DNA of 64,000 nucleotides from Novosphingobium sp. (GTDB lineage Bacteria; Pseudomonadota; Alphaproteobacteria; Sphingomonadales; Sphingomonadaceae). The notes under the pieces were generated by a model. It was not told the origin of the DNA. It did not search any database and was given only the letters and a program-made list of their open reading frames with translations. A program made the position numbers and the translations under genes. Below, one piece after another: positions 7,577-15,834 of this stretch. Numbering within the stretch: position 1 is the stretch's first letter; each line of letters opens with the position of its first letter. The stretch is taken from the NCBI GenBank assembly GCA_020446505.1, contig JAGREN010000010.1:1-64000 (forward strand), read 5' to 3'.

Positions 7577-8760
7577 CCCACCACGCCCTTGATCTTGAGA
7601 TCTACGACGCTGTCCCAGTCGAGTCCAAGCTCGGCAAGGATGGCATCGCCGTGCTCGTTGAACAGCGGCGCGCGGGAAGTCGGGGCGGGCTCGCCGTCAT
7701 ATTGCAGCGGTGCTGTCACTAGCTGGAAAGGTACGCCTTCGGCCGTTTCGCATTGCTGGAGATAACCGTTCGGCGCGACCTGCGGATCATTTACGAGGTC
7801 TCGTGCCTGCTGGACTACAGTCCACTGTCCGGGAAAATCTGCCAGTACCTTGCACCATTCGTTGCGGCTGCGTTTGAGGAACTCCTCGCTCAGCGCGGCA
7901 ATGGCGGGTGCATGGTTCGCCATGATCGACGCGTAGTCGCAAAAGCGCGGGTCGTCGGCGAGATCATCGCGGCCGATGTGCCGTGTCAGCAAGGGCCAGT
8001 AGTACCCGGCCTGCAGGCAGCACAGCGCGATCCTGCCGCCTTCGCGGGTGTCGTAAGTACGCGAGAGCGGATTGGGCGGTTCGGGGGGCCACGGCCAAGC
8101 GGGGTCTTGCGTAGCAGCAGCGATCGCGCCGCTCATGGCCCACATGCCTGTCGCCAGCAGCGAGGCGTCGACAACGGTCGCCTCCCCGGTGCGCTCGCGG
8201 TGGTAGAGCGCGCCCATGGTGCCGCCAGCGATGAACATCGCGCCGGTGAAGTCACCAAATCCCGGTGCTGGCAGGAACGGCGGGCCATCCGGGCCAGCCA
8301 CCATCGAGGATACGCCGGTCCGGTGCCAGTAGGTCAGCAGGTCGTAACCGCCGCGATTGGCCTCCGGTCCGCGTTCGCCCTGTCCGACACCGCGCACATA
8401 GACGATGTCCGGATTGTGCGACCGGATGTGCTCGACCTCGATCTTCAGCTTCTCCCGGACCCGGGCAACCTTGTTGGTCATGAACACGTCGGCAGTAGCG
8501 ACGAGCCTGTAGAGCACCTCGCGCCCTTCCTCGCTGCCGAGGTCGAGCGCCAGGCTGCGTTTGCCGCGATTGGCATTCTCGAACAGCAGGTTGACGTCCG
8601 CCGTGCCGGTCGTGCCGATCCCGCGCCCGGCATCGCCGCGTTCGACCGGCTCGATCTTGATAACGTCGGCGCCCCAGTCGCTCAGTAAGGCGCCAGCGGC
8701 TGGCAGGAAGGCGTGTTCGGACACCTCGACGACGCGCACGCCCTTCATGATGGCCGTCAT
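7573..8760 (-). CDS. CaiB/BaiF family CoA-transferase
   Basis: 395-residue class III CoA-transferase. It starts MTAIMKGVRVVEVSEHAFLPAAGALLSDWGADVIKIEP and carries FENANRGKRSLALDLGSEEG and the RTGEATVVDASLL segment. The usual RPGV/E region is altered (MTNKVARVREKLKIEVEHI), as in the branch often found beside DUF35/thiolase clusters. It is first of a three-gene unit with DUF35 and the thiolase-fold protein. A decayed relative of its C-terminus lies at 15835-15993, so a second copy of this gene once existed in the neighbouring cluster. Confidence 0.9.
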   Translation of the reverse strand: MTAIMKGVRVVEVSEHAFLPAAGALLSDWGADVIKIEPVERGDAGRGIGTTGTADVNLLFENANRGKRSLALDLGSEEGREVLYRLVATADVFMTNKVARVREKLKIEVEHIRSHNPDIVYVRGVGQGERGPEANRGGYDLLTYWHRTGVSSMVAGPDGPPFLPAPGFGDFTGAMFIAGGTMGALYHRERTGEATVVDASLLATGMWAMSGAIAAATQDPAWPWPPEPPNPLSRTYDTREGGRIALCCLQAGYYWPLLTRHIGRDDLADDPRFCDYASIMANHAPAIAALSEEFLKRSRNEWCKVLADFPGQWTVVQQARDLVNDPQVAPNGYLQQCETAEGVPFQLVTAPLQYDGEPAPTSRAPLFNEHGDAILAELGLDWDSVVDLKIKGVVG

Positions 8761-8788
8761 TGCGGCATGTCTCCCAAGTGCTGTGAGT

Positions 8789-10009
8789 TCAGCTTGCTGC
8801 CGGGGCTTTGCTCAGGTCAAGGTTGTAGAGCTTCTCGGCATTGCCGCCGAACACCAGCGCACGCTCCTCCGGCGTAAGCTGCTCGAGCGAGTCCAGGTGG
8901 TAGCCGAGTGGGTCGGGATAGAGGCAGGTCGGGTGCGGCCAGTCCGTCTCGAACATGATCGAATCCGCGCCGACCCGGCGTACAGCCTCGATCAGGCCCT
9001 GCTTTTCCGCCCAGAAGCAGATCGAGAAGTGCTCGCGGAACAAGTCCGTGACCGAGGCGGTCCAACCCGGCAGGTTTTCCTCGACCATATACTGGAGCTG
9101 TTCGAGCATGAACGGTACCCAGCCAACGGCGCTTTCGACCGAGGTGAACTGCAGCTTCGGATGGCGTTTGAAAATACCGCTCATCAGCAGATTCAGGATC
9201 GTTATCATATTCGGGGCGAACAACATCGAGCCGCTGACGGCGTATTTCTCGTAGCCGGTCAGGCTGGGCCACACATCCGGATTTTCCCAGCCTTCCGCAC
9301 CTTGTGAAAAGCCGACATGGAAATTAATGGGTAGCCCGCGATCTTCGCAAAGCTCCCAAAGCGGGGCCCAGTGCTCGTGGCCGAGGTCGGGCAGGCCATG
9401 GTGTTGCGGGTTGGAATGGATGTTGATGCCGCGCAGCCCCATATCGGCGCAGCGTTCGCCTTCCGCCACGGCCTTGTCGACATCCCACCAGGGCAGCATG
9501 GCCATCGGATAAATGCGATTGCCGGATTCGGTCTGCAGTTCGGCCATCGCATCGTTCTGGATGCGGATCGCCATTTCGCGCAGTTCCGCGTCGACCTTCA
9601 TCGACTTGCCGCCGCCAAAGCCGAGCAGATTGGTATAGGCGATCTGGGCAGCGATGCCGTTCTCGTCCAGATAGGCGAGCCGGGCTTTCAGGTCATAGGC
9701 GCCCTCTGTCACGTCCTCGAGCGGATGATCGAAGAATTCGAGGCCGGGTAGCTTGGAGCCGTCCTTCATGATCGCCGAGAAACCGTAGTTCTTGCCGAGT
9801 TCGTAGTCGCCGATCAGCCAGGCGGTGCGCCCGTCCACGGTCTTGCGCTGCGGCATCCTGTCCTTGAATGCGGCTGGCGCACGCGAGGTCCACAGGTCCG
9901 GCCATTCGGTAATGTGCGCGTCGGTATCGACGACCTTCACGCCATTGAGCAGCTTGCGTGCCGCATCCTGATCGCTCGTGGTGGGCCGCTCGGCCAGATC
10001 GATGGACAT
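8789..10009 (-). CDS. Amidohydrolase family protein (PF04909, ACMSD-like)
   Basis: 406-residue metal-dependent TIM-barrel hydrolase or decarboxylase. The N-terminal metal motif appears as VVDTDAHITEW, a barrel His as INFHVGFSQG, and the late Asp ligand as FETDWPHPTCLYPDP. This family includes aminocarboxymuconate-semialdehyde decarboxylase, resorcylate decarboxylases and hydrolases of ring-cleavage products. The ATG follows GGAGAGACC. It lies 28 bp upstream of the CoA-transferase on the same strand, so it probably acts in the same catabolic pathway, perhaps by decarboxylation or ring opening. The substrate is not deducible. Confidence 0.88.
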   Translation of the reverse strand: MSIDLAERPTTSDQDAARKLLNGVKVVDTDAHITEWPDLWTSRAPAAFKDRMPQRKTVDGRTAWLIGDYELGKNYGFSAIMKDGSKLPGLEFFDHPLEDVTEGAYDLKARLAYLDENGIAAQIAYTNLLGFGGGKSMKVDAELREMAIRIQNDAMAELQTESGNRIYPMAMLPWWDVDKAVAEGERCADMGLRGINIHSNPQHHGLPDLGHEHWAPLWELCEDRGLPINFHVGFSQGAEGWENPDVWPSLTGYEKYAVSGSMLFAPNMITILNLLMSGIFKRHPKLQFTSVESAVGWVPFMLEQLQYMVEENLPGWTASVTDLFREHFSICFWAEKQGLIEAVRRVGADSIMFETDWPHPTCLYPDPLGYHLDSLEQLTPEERALVFGGNAEKLYNLDLSKAPAAS

Positions 10010-10130
10010 TTGGTCTCTCCTAGGCAGGTTTGCCTGTTATCTTGCCGACAAGCTGCACCACATCTTGGCTCTTGCGGCATTTGAGTTGCTGTCAGGATAT
10101 ATCTTGGACCAGATGGCTTCCAGAGCGGAA

Positions 10131-10161
10131 ATGATCAGTCTTCGAGGTCAAAACTGATCAT
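10131..10161. promoter_or_regulatory. Nine-base inverted repeat upstream of the NTF2-like gene
   Basis: ATGATCAGT (10131-10139) and ACTGATCAT (10153-10161) are exact reverse complements 13 bases apart, in the divergent region between the amidohydrolase and the NTF2-like gene and about 50 bp upstream of the latter. It could be a dimeric-regulator operator. No regulator can be assigned. Confidence 0.4.
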
Positions 10162-10212
10162 CCTGCGGCGCCAGGGGACATGCAGACTGCTGCGAGAGAG
10201 GAGAGACTACCA

Positions 10213-10680
10213 ATGGAATTCGAACAACTTTGCGATCGGCTGGAAATTCGGGAACTCGCCGAACGCTACACGATGGGTATTACCGCCCACGACTGGGATC
10301 TGGTGGGATCGTGCTATCACGATGACGCGCGCTGGCATGTGCCGCAAATGGGCTATGACCTGAACGGCAGGAACGCGATCGTTGCCGGTGTGCGCGAGCT
10401 GGTCGAGCCAAACGAATTGCACATGCAAATGCTGCATTCGCTGGTCTTCGACAGGCTTGATCAGGATCGTTCGGAGATCCGCAGCATCTTGCATGAATTG
10501 GCTCATCATCCCAGCGGAGAGCGCGGCGTCAACGTGTTTGGAATCTACTATGACGAGGTCACCAGGCGCGATGGTGAATGGAAGTTCCAGAACCGTAGAT
10601 TCGAGATCCACTATCTGGATCCTGCGCCACTGCCTGGAAACGTGATGATCGATTATGCAAACATGCCGACTCTCACTTGA
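10213..10680 (+). CDS. SnoaL-like/NTF2-fold protein
   Basis: 155 residues from the ATG at 10213, preceded by AGAGAGGAGAG; an in-frame ATG at 10180 has no such site. The pattern LEIRELAERYTMGITAHDWDLVGSCYHDDARW is typical of the SnoaL-like NTF2 superfamily, a cone-shaped fold that serves as polyketide cyclase, ring-hydroxylating dioxygenase small subunit, ketosteroid isomerase or binding protein. It stands alone, divergent from the amidohydrolase and upstream of the truncated P450. The function is unknown, but small-molecule isomerase or dehydratase roles are plausible. Confidence 0.85.
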   Translation: MEFEQLCDRLEIRELAERYTMGITAHDWDLVGSCYHDDARWHVPQMGYDLNGRNAIVAGVRELVEPNELHMQMLHSLVFDRLDQDRSEIRSILHELAHHPSGERGVNVFGIYYDEVTRRDGEWKFQNRRFEIHYLDPAPLPGNVMIDYANMPTLT

Positions 10681-10846
10681 CGCGTCTTAGCTGAGAGGCA
10701 CGGGGACTCTGGAGATCCGGTCGCTTGCTGTCTGGTTGACTATTGGTTGCGCCGATAATATGTAGCAAACACTATACAAGGTAGTCCCCGTCGATTGGAT
10801 GATTCAATTCGGCCGCGGAAACTACCGTGTCGGCGAGGATGGGACG

Positions 10847-11905
10847 ATGGCGGTTATCTCCGCAGAGGAAGGCGCGAGCCTCATTGATGCGGACTATTAT
10901 TATCGGCATGGGTATCCTTGGGAGACTTGGGCAAAGCTGCGCGAAAGCGCACCTGTTTGCCGCATAGAAACTGACATCGACGAGCCGGTCTGGGCGGTTA
11001 CCCGCTACAACGACATTGTCGAGATCGAGCGTAATCCTGACGTCTTTCTCAACGCTCCCCGAATGAATATGGGCTCTGGGCCGGGCGAGCTTCCCGTGCG
11101 TATGATCGTCAACATGGACCCTCCGGACCATGGGGCTTACCGCAAGCTCGTCAACGCGCGCTTCATGCCGCGCAGCATCGCAACGGTTCAGGACTTCATC
11201 GAGAGGCTGGTCGCTCGGACGCTGGACAACGCGTCGGCGCAAAATGGCGAAATCATCGACCTTCAGGAATTCTTGGCCAATCCCGTGCCCACGGCGGTGA
11301 TTTCGAAATTTCTCGGAGCGCCGGAAGAAATGGCGCCGATGATCCAATCATGGACCGAGCAGAGCCTCTATCCCGGTGATCCCGAGGTCGCACAAGGCAG
11401 GTCTGTAGAGCAGGTGCGGGCAGAGTCGATCGAGTCCATGTTCGCGGTCTATCGCGACCTGTTCGAAGAACGGCGCAAGCAGCCGCAGGACGACCTCTTA
11501 ACCGACCTGCTGAATTCCCGGATCAACGGCGAAGAGATGCCGGAGCTCGAACTTTACTCCTGGTGCTACATTCTTACGCTCGCCGGGCACGAGACCACGC
11601 AGAGTACATTCGGCGCAGCGATCCACACGCTGAAGCAGCATCCTGATCAGCTCCGGATGCTCCGCGATGATCATAGCCTGATCAACGGCGCTATCGAGGA
11701 AGTGCTGCGTTTCGTCTCGCCTGCGGTCCATTTCTGCCGGACGCCGAACCGCGACGTCGAACTTCACGGCCAGATTATTCCCGCCGGCGAACCGATGGTG
11801 ATGTACTACCCTTCGGGAAATCACGACGAAACGGTTTTCGACAGACCAGACACTTCCGGTTCCACGCGACCGCGCTGGCCGGAGTGGCAGCGCAGCGTCC
11901 CCTGA
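10847..11905 (+). pseudogene. Cytochrome P450 lacking its C-terminus
   Basis: The frame starts MAVISAEEGASLIDADYYYRHG (an upstream ATG at 10799 is possible). It carries good P450 features: MDPPDHGAYRKLVNARFMP (C-helix), the I-helix motif AGHETT (about residues 246-251), and the K-helix EEVLRF with HFCRTPNRDVELHG. At about 11849, right after HDETVFDRPD, similarity stops and the frame runs into the M13 peptidase sequence, ending with about 18 unrelated residues. The heme Cys loop is therefore absent and the protein cannot bind heme normally. It is not the missing part of the fragment at 436-918, because both contain the K-helix region. Confidence 0.88.
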
Positions 11906-12912
11906 ATGAACGTGCGATCACCATGACCGGGGTCATGCTTGGCGAGCCCGTCGGCGCGCTTTATGCGGAGCGCTATTTTCCGGCGGATTACAAGGAAACG
12001 GTCAATACGATGATCGGCTATATCGTGGCCGAATATCGCGACCGGTTCAAATCAAACGAATGGATGGACGACAAGACGCGGGCGGAAGCCCTGGCCAAGC
12101 TGGACATGGTCGTTTCCCACATCGGCTATCCCGACCGTTATCATGATTATTCCTCGCTGCGTATCTCGCCCACCGGTCTGGTCGGCAATGTGCGCCGCCG
12201 CATGGCATGGGCGCACGACGATGCGCTCGCCAGGCTGAAGGAACCGACGCGCAAGTGGGAGTGGCCCTTCAATGTCCAGGCGATCAATGCGGGCTATGTC
12301 GCCTCGCTGAACTCGATCACCTTTCCTGGCGGGATCCTGCAGCCTCCGTTCTTCCATCCCGACGGCGACGTCGCCGTGAATTTCGGATCGATCGGCGCCG
12401 TCATCGGCCACGAGCTTGGCCATGCTTTCGACGATCAGGGCAAGACCTATGACGGCACTGGCAAGATCAGGAACTGGTGGACTGACGAATCCGAGAAACG
12501 CTTCCGCGAGCGTACTGCCCAGCTGGTCGAGCAGTTCAACAGCTATGCGCCAATTGAGGGCGAGCACGTTAACGGCGCGCTGACGCTGGGTGAAAATATC
12601 GGCGATCTTGGCGGACTGACGGTCGGTTATGCCGCCTATCGCCGCTATGTCCGTGACAAGCAGGGAGGTAAGGCGCCCGTCATCGACGGCTTTACTGGCG
12701 ACCAGCGGTTCTTCCTGTCATGGGGCCAATTGTGGCGTAACCTTTCCACTCCGGCCGAGATTCGGCGCAGACTGGTTGCCGATGTTCACAGCCCCGGCGA
12801 GTTTCGCGCCAACGGTGCGGTGCGCAATGTCGACGGATGGTATGAGGCATTCAGCGTTGGTCCTGACGATGACCTTTATATTCCGCCGGAACAGCGGGTG
12901 CATATCTGGTAG
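11851..12912 (+). pseudogene. M13 (neprilysin/PepO) metallopeptidase, C-terminal half
   Basis: From about 11851 the frame HFRFHATALAGV matches the middle of M13 peptidases and continues to an intact C-terminus. It includes NAGYVASLNSITFPGGILQ, the zinc-binding HELGH (12409-12423), the third ligand motif GENIGDLGGL, and the terminal ending VHIW (family CxVW-like). About 340 of the usual 650-700 residues remain. The signal peptide and N-terminal lobe are missing because the upstream P450 is joined directly to it. An ATG is available only inside the domain (11923) and nothing suggests export, so this is a gene remnant. Confidence 0.88.
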
Positions 12913-13035
12913 GTTATCAACGATCGCATAGGCCAAATCTAGCACTGGCCCGATTGTCTGAGCAGGTTGTCCTGTCGAGAAGAACAGCAGTCCGCACGGG
13001 GGCAACTGCCTTCACCGGCGATCCCTGCAGCGCGT

Positions 13036-13392
13036 TTAAATCAATTCATCGAGAGTAATACCCAAGGCTTCAGCTAGCTTCTTGACCGTCTCGATCGAAC
13101 CGCTCTTCCGTCCGGCCTCGATATCCGCGATCTGCACCCGGTTGACGTTCGAAGCTTCGGCGAGGGCTGTTTGTGTGAAACCTCGGAATTCCCGCCAGAC
13201 GCGCAGAGGGCTTTCGCCGGAGAGCATGCGCTTCACGAATTCGGCAGGAAGCAGTTCCTCATCGCCGTTAGCCAACTGCGCCAGAGCACGATCATGGGCT
13301 TGCAGATCGGCGAGCTGTTCAGCGGCGGCCCGTAAACTGCGATATTCCTTAAGCGGGATCGAAATCATTTCACCCATATCTGCCTCCATCAA
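13036..13392 (-). CDS. XRE-family antitoxin (HigA-like)
   Basis: 118 residues. The C-terminal helix-turn-helix (WREFRGFTQTALAEASNVNRVQIADIEAGRKSGSIETVKKLAEALG) is a standard Cro/C1-type DNA-binding domain. The N-terminal part, rich in Ala and Leu, is probably the toxin-binding region. It overlaps the 3' end of the upstream toxin gene by 4 bp. The toxin-first order matches HigBA-type modules. It probably neutralises the toxin and represses the operon through the repeats at 13650-13684. Confidence 0.88.
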   Translation of the reverse strand: MMEADMGEMISIPLKEYRSLRAAAEQLADLQAHDRALAQLANGDEELLPAEFVKRMLSGESPLRVWREFRGFTQTALAEASNVNRVQIADIEAGRKSGSIETVKKLAEALGITLDELI

Positions 13393-13640
13393 CCATAGAT
13401 GCTGCCACGCGACCCGATATCGAGAACCGCCAGAACAACGCCGTCATCATTCATAATCACGCGCCAATCACCCACCCTTAAACGGATACCTTCCCGTCCC
13501 TTGAGAGCCGTAACATTGTTGGCCTGCGAGGCTGGGTCGGCGGCATATTGCTCGATCTTTCCTATGATCCGTTCCGCTACGTCCGCGGGCATCTTGCGAA
13601 GGGCCTTCAACGCAGCCCGCGTGTAGGTGACTGGTATCAT
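13389..13640 (-). CDS. RelE/ParE-superfamily toxin
   Basis: 83 residues with the RelE/ParE fold signature: YTRAALKALRKMPADVAERIIGKIEQYAADP, then LKGREGIRLRVGDWRVIM and VLDIGSRGSIYG. Members of this fold either cleave mRNA on the ribosome or poison gyrase. The conserved R..VGDWRVI core is intact and the length is normal, so the toxin is probably active. It precedes the antitoxin gene and overlaps it by 4 bp. Confidence 0.88.
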   Translation of the reverse strand: MIPVTYTRAALKALRKMPADVAERIIGKIEQYAADPASQANNVTALKGREGIRLRVGDWRVIMNDDGVVLAVLDIGSRGSIYG

Positions 13641-13649
13641 TTCCTGCGA

Positions 13650-13684
13650 TGTAGCTCATGGCTTCAATGTAGTCAATGGCTACA
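13650..13684. promoter_or_regulatory. Operator repeats in the toxin-antitoxin promoter
   Basis: TGTAG occurs at 13650 and 13668 within two related 17-base units, each containing ATGGCT, 18 bases apart. The second unit is also palindromic: TGTAG, seven bases, CTACA (13668-13684). On the minus strand a TTGACT at the same place could be a -35 element for the toxin gene. The layout is typical of an autorepressed toxin-antitoxin promoter. Confidence 0.5.
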
Positions 13685-13787
13685 CTATATGGGAATGGAC
13701 AGGCGGGCGTCCCCAATGTGGATCACGCCATTCCCTCATGTTATAAAGTCTCCGAGCAGATTACGAATTTGCGGGGATTTGGAGCAA

Positions 13788-14171
13788 GTGCTCGGCGAAG
13801 TTAATTCCATTTATGCCCAGCAGGACGCTACCGCGCTCTTTCGCGCGCGCCTGAGCCTGTTCGAGAAATGGGGCGTGACGGACGAGCAGGCGGCCATCCT
13901 GTCAGGGATAGAGTTGCGGACCTACCGGCGCTGGAAGGGGCAGGGAGTCGGCAAGTGTTCTTCGGAGTGTCACGCCCGATTGTCGAATTTGATGGGTATT
14001 CACAAGGCGCTCAGGACAGTTTTTTTGGAGCCGGGGCGAGCCTATTCGTGGATACGAACGAGCAATGCCGCTTTTGATGGCGTGAGCGGACTTCATCTCA
14101 TGCTTGGCGGTGAGTTGGCGGACATACTGCGTGTCCGGCGCTACCTGGAAGCCGAATGCATTGGTGCGTGA
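13788..14171 (+). CDS. MbcA/ParS/Xre-type antitoxin (DUF2384), orphan
   Basis: About 127 residues from a GTG at 13788 preceded by GGAG; in-frame ATGs at 13716 and 13689 are alternatives. The N-terminal Xre-like helix-turn-helix (FEKWGVTDEQAAILSGIEL) is followed by the DUF2384 toxin-binding end, AYSWIRTSNAAFDGVSGLHL and ILRVRRYLEAE. In RES-Xre and MbcTA systems such a gene precedes an NAD-degrading RES-domain toxin. Here the next 490 bases carry no toxin. It is divergent from the RelE-type toxin. It may be the remnant of a degraded module next to an element boundary, or a free-standing anti-toxin. Confidence 0.75.
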   Translation: MLGEVNSIYAQQDATALFRARLSLFEKWGVTDEQAAILSGIELRTYRRWKGQGVGKCSSECHARLSNLMGIHKALRTVFLEPGRAYSWIRTSNAAFDGVSGLHLMLGGELADILRVRRYLEAECIGA

Positions 14172-14220
14172 TTGTTATGGCGGAAAGTGTCGGATCCGGG
14201 CTGAAAAATCGGCAAATCAC

Positions 14221-14235
14221 CGCATAAAATATGCG
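14221..14235. repeat. Short palindrome after the orphan antitoxin
   Basis: CGCATA, AAA, TATGCG form a perfect six-base inverted repeat 50 bp downstream of the antitoxin stop. It could be a weak terminator stem or a recombination-protein site. There is no T-run. Confidence 0.3.
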
Positions 14236-14254
14236 TTTCGCCGCATCGAAATTC

Positions 14255-14279
14255 TGGGGGTATCAGTGGGGGTATTTTG
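14255..14279. repeat. Doubled TGGGGGTAT motif beside the right repeat
   Basis: TGGGGGTAT occurs at 14255-14263 and 14267-14275, separated by CAG. From general experience, paired GGGGGTA motifs lie between the attachment core and the integrase start in many tRNA-targeting islands. Here the attachment-like repeat follows about 60 bp downstream, but no integrase gene is present. Confidence 0.45.
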
Positions 14280-14336
14280 AGTGCAGTGCAGAATAAAACG
14301 TTTATATATCAGTATAATAAGTGACTGATAAATACT

Positions 14337-14452
14337 CCTCCTCCGCTACCAAAATTTCAATAGCTTACGGGTTTTCATCTGGCCGCCCCGACTCGAGTTC
14401 GGTGCCCAGTCGGGAAAATTGCGCCAAGAGTCGGCTCAGGGATGTGCAATTC
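14337..14452. repeat. Imperfect direct repeat, right copy (attachment-site-like)
   Basis: Begins CCTCCTCCGCTACCA and matches 11-127 along its length, ending TGCAATTC. The upstream sequence does not fold into a tRNA (no GTTCRA T-arm before the CCTCC), so it resembles a duplicated RNA-gene end left by integration. The two copies bracket 14.3 kb carrying truncated genes and toxin-antitoxin genes. Confidence 0.6.
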
Positions 14453-14664
14453 CGGCGCATTCCCAGTCCATCATGACTGAAAACTTGGGATGATCTCACG
14501 TCGATATGGGCGGTTGGTTTCAGTCGATGGATCGTGTGTTGGGGTAACAGACCGATGAATCCTGTGACATCGCTCGGGCATTTTGAACGAAAGAGCCAAT
14601 GCGGGGCGCTGGCCGATTTGTCCTGCACGGCTTACGACAAGATTATGTACGAGGAGGGAATGGG

Positions 14665-15807
14665 ATGATCGACCAGTATGCGCTGACCGAGGATCAGCTT
14701 GCGATACAGGAGACCGCGCGCAAGTTCACTTCCGATGCGATCACGCCGTTTGCGGCGCAGTGGGATGAAGAGTGCCACTATCCGGTCGACGTCTGGAAGG
14801 CGGCAGGCGCGCTGGGTTTTGGCGGGATCTATGTGTCGGAAGCGAGCGGCGGGATTGGCCTGGGGCGGCTTGAGGCCGCGCTGATCATGGAGGCCATGGC
14901 CTATGGCTGCCCGGCGACTTCGGCCTATGTGTCGATCCACAACATGGTCGCGTGGATGATCGACAGCTTCGCCAGCGACGACATCAAGTCCCGTTATCTT
15001 CCCGATCTCGTCGGGATGGACAAGATCGGCTCCTATTGCCTGACCGAGCCGGGGTCGGGCTCGGATGCCGCAGCACTGCGCACCGTGGCGCGGCGCGAGG
15101 GCGACCACTATGTGCTCAACGGCACCAAGCAGTTCATTTCGGGCGGCGGCGTGAACGACGTCTATGTCGTGATGGTGCGCACCGGCGAGGACAAGGTGCG
15201 CGGTATCTCTTGTCTCGTCATCGACAAGGACACGCCGGGCCTTTCGTTCGGCTCGCCGGAGAAGAAGCTGGGCTGGAACGCTTCTCCCACTGCACAGGTG
15301 GTGTTTGAGGATGCGCGGGTGCCGGTCGCCAACCTGATCGGACAAGAGGGCGAGGGCTTCCGGTTCGCGATGATGGGGCTTGATGGCGGGCGGCTCAACA
15401 TCGGGGCGTGTTCGCTCGGCGGGGCGCAGAGGTGCCTCGACGAGGCGGTCGCCTATGTGAAGGACCGCAGGCAGTTCGGGCAGGCGATTGCGGAGTTCCA
15501 GAATACGCAGTTCACGCTCGCGGACATGGCGACCGATCTCGAAGCGGCGCGGGCCCTGCTGTACCTCGCTGCCGCCAAGGTGACGGCTGGCGCGCCGGAC
15601 AAGACGAAATTTGCCGCCATGGCCAAAAAGCTGGCGAGCGACAGCGGTTCCTCGATCGTCGACCGGGCGCTGCAGATGTTCGGCGGATATGGCTACTTGC
15701 GCGAATATCCCATCGAGCGGTTCTGGCGCGACCTGCGCGTCCACCGCATCCTCGAAGGCACCAACGAAGTCATGCAGATGATCATCGGAAGAGAGCTCCT
15801 GCGGTGA
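14665..15807 (+). CDS. Acyl-CoA dehydrogenase (isobutyryl-CoA-dehydrogenase-like)
   Basis: 380 residues from the ATG after GAGGAGGG; an in-frame start 66 bases upstream lacks family similarity. The motifs are complete: YCLTEPGSGSDAAAL, the VPVANLIGQEGEGFRFAMMGLDGGR loop, and the C-terminal catalytic segment RILEGTNEVMQMIIGRELL with Glu in the EGT position. The pattern is close to short-branched-chain dehydrogenases such as ACAD8. It stands just outside the right repeat copy, and downstream on the opposite strand is a decayed CoA-transferase remnant. The substrate is inferred, not shown. Confidence 0.9.
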   Translation: MIDQYALTEDQLAIQETARKFTSDAITPFAAQWDEECHYPVDVWKAAGALGFGGIYVSEASGGIGLGRLEAALIMEAMAYGCPATSAYVSIHNMVAWMIDSFASDDIKSRYLPDLVGMDKIGSYCLTEPGSGSDAAALRTVARREGDHYVLNGTKQFISGGGVNDVYVVMVRTGEDKVRGISCLVIDKDTPGLSFGSPEKKLGWNASPTAQVVFEDARVPVANLIGQEGEGFRFAMMGLDGGRLNIGACSLGGAQRCLDEAVAYVKDRRQFGQAIAEFQNTQFTLADMATDLEAARALLYLAAAKVTAGAPDKTKFAAMAKKLASDSGSSIVDRALQMFGGYGYLREYPIERFWRDLRVHRILEGTNEVMQMIIGRELLR

Positions 15808-15834
15808 TACGCTGTGAGGTCTCTGGTTCGAACG

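Larger units (their letters stand above)
14172..14664. other. Gene-free stretch carrying island-end sequences
   Basis: No coding sequence is supported. It contains an inverted repeat just after the antitoxin (14221-14235), a doubled TGGGGGTAT motif (14255-14279), an AT-rich run, the right copy of the long repeat (14337-14452), and about 210 bp that must include the promoter of the acyl-CoA dehydrogenase at 14665. Confidence 0.6.

Noticed and set aside
436..11850. The two P450 pieces as halves of one interrupted gene
   Set aside because: Both contain the K-helix region with different sequence, so they come from two separate genes.
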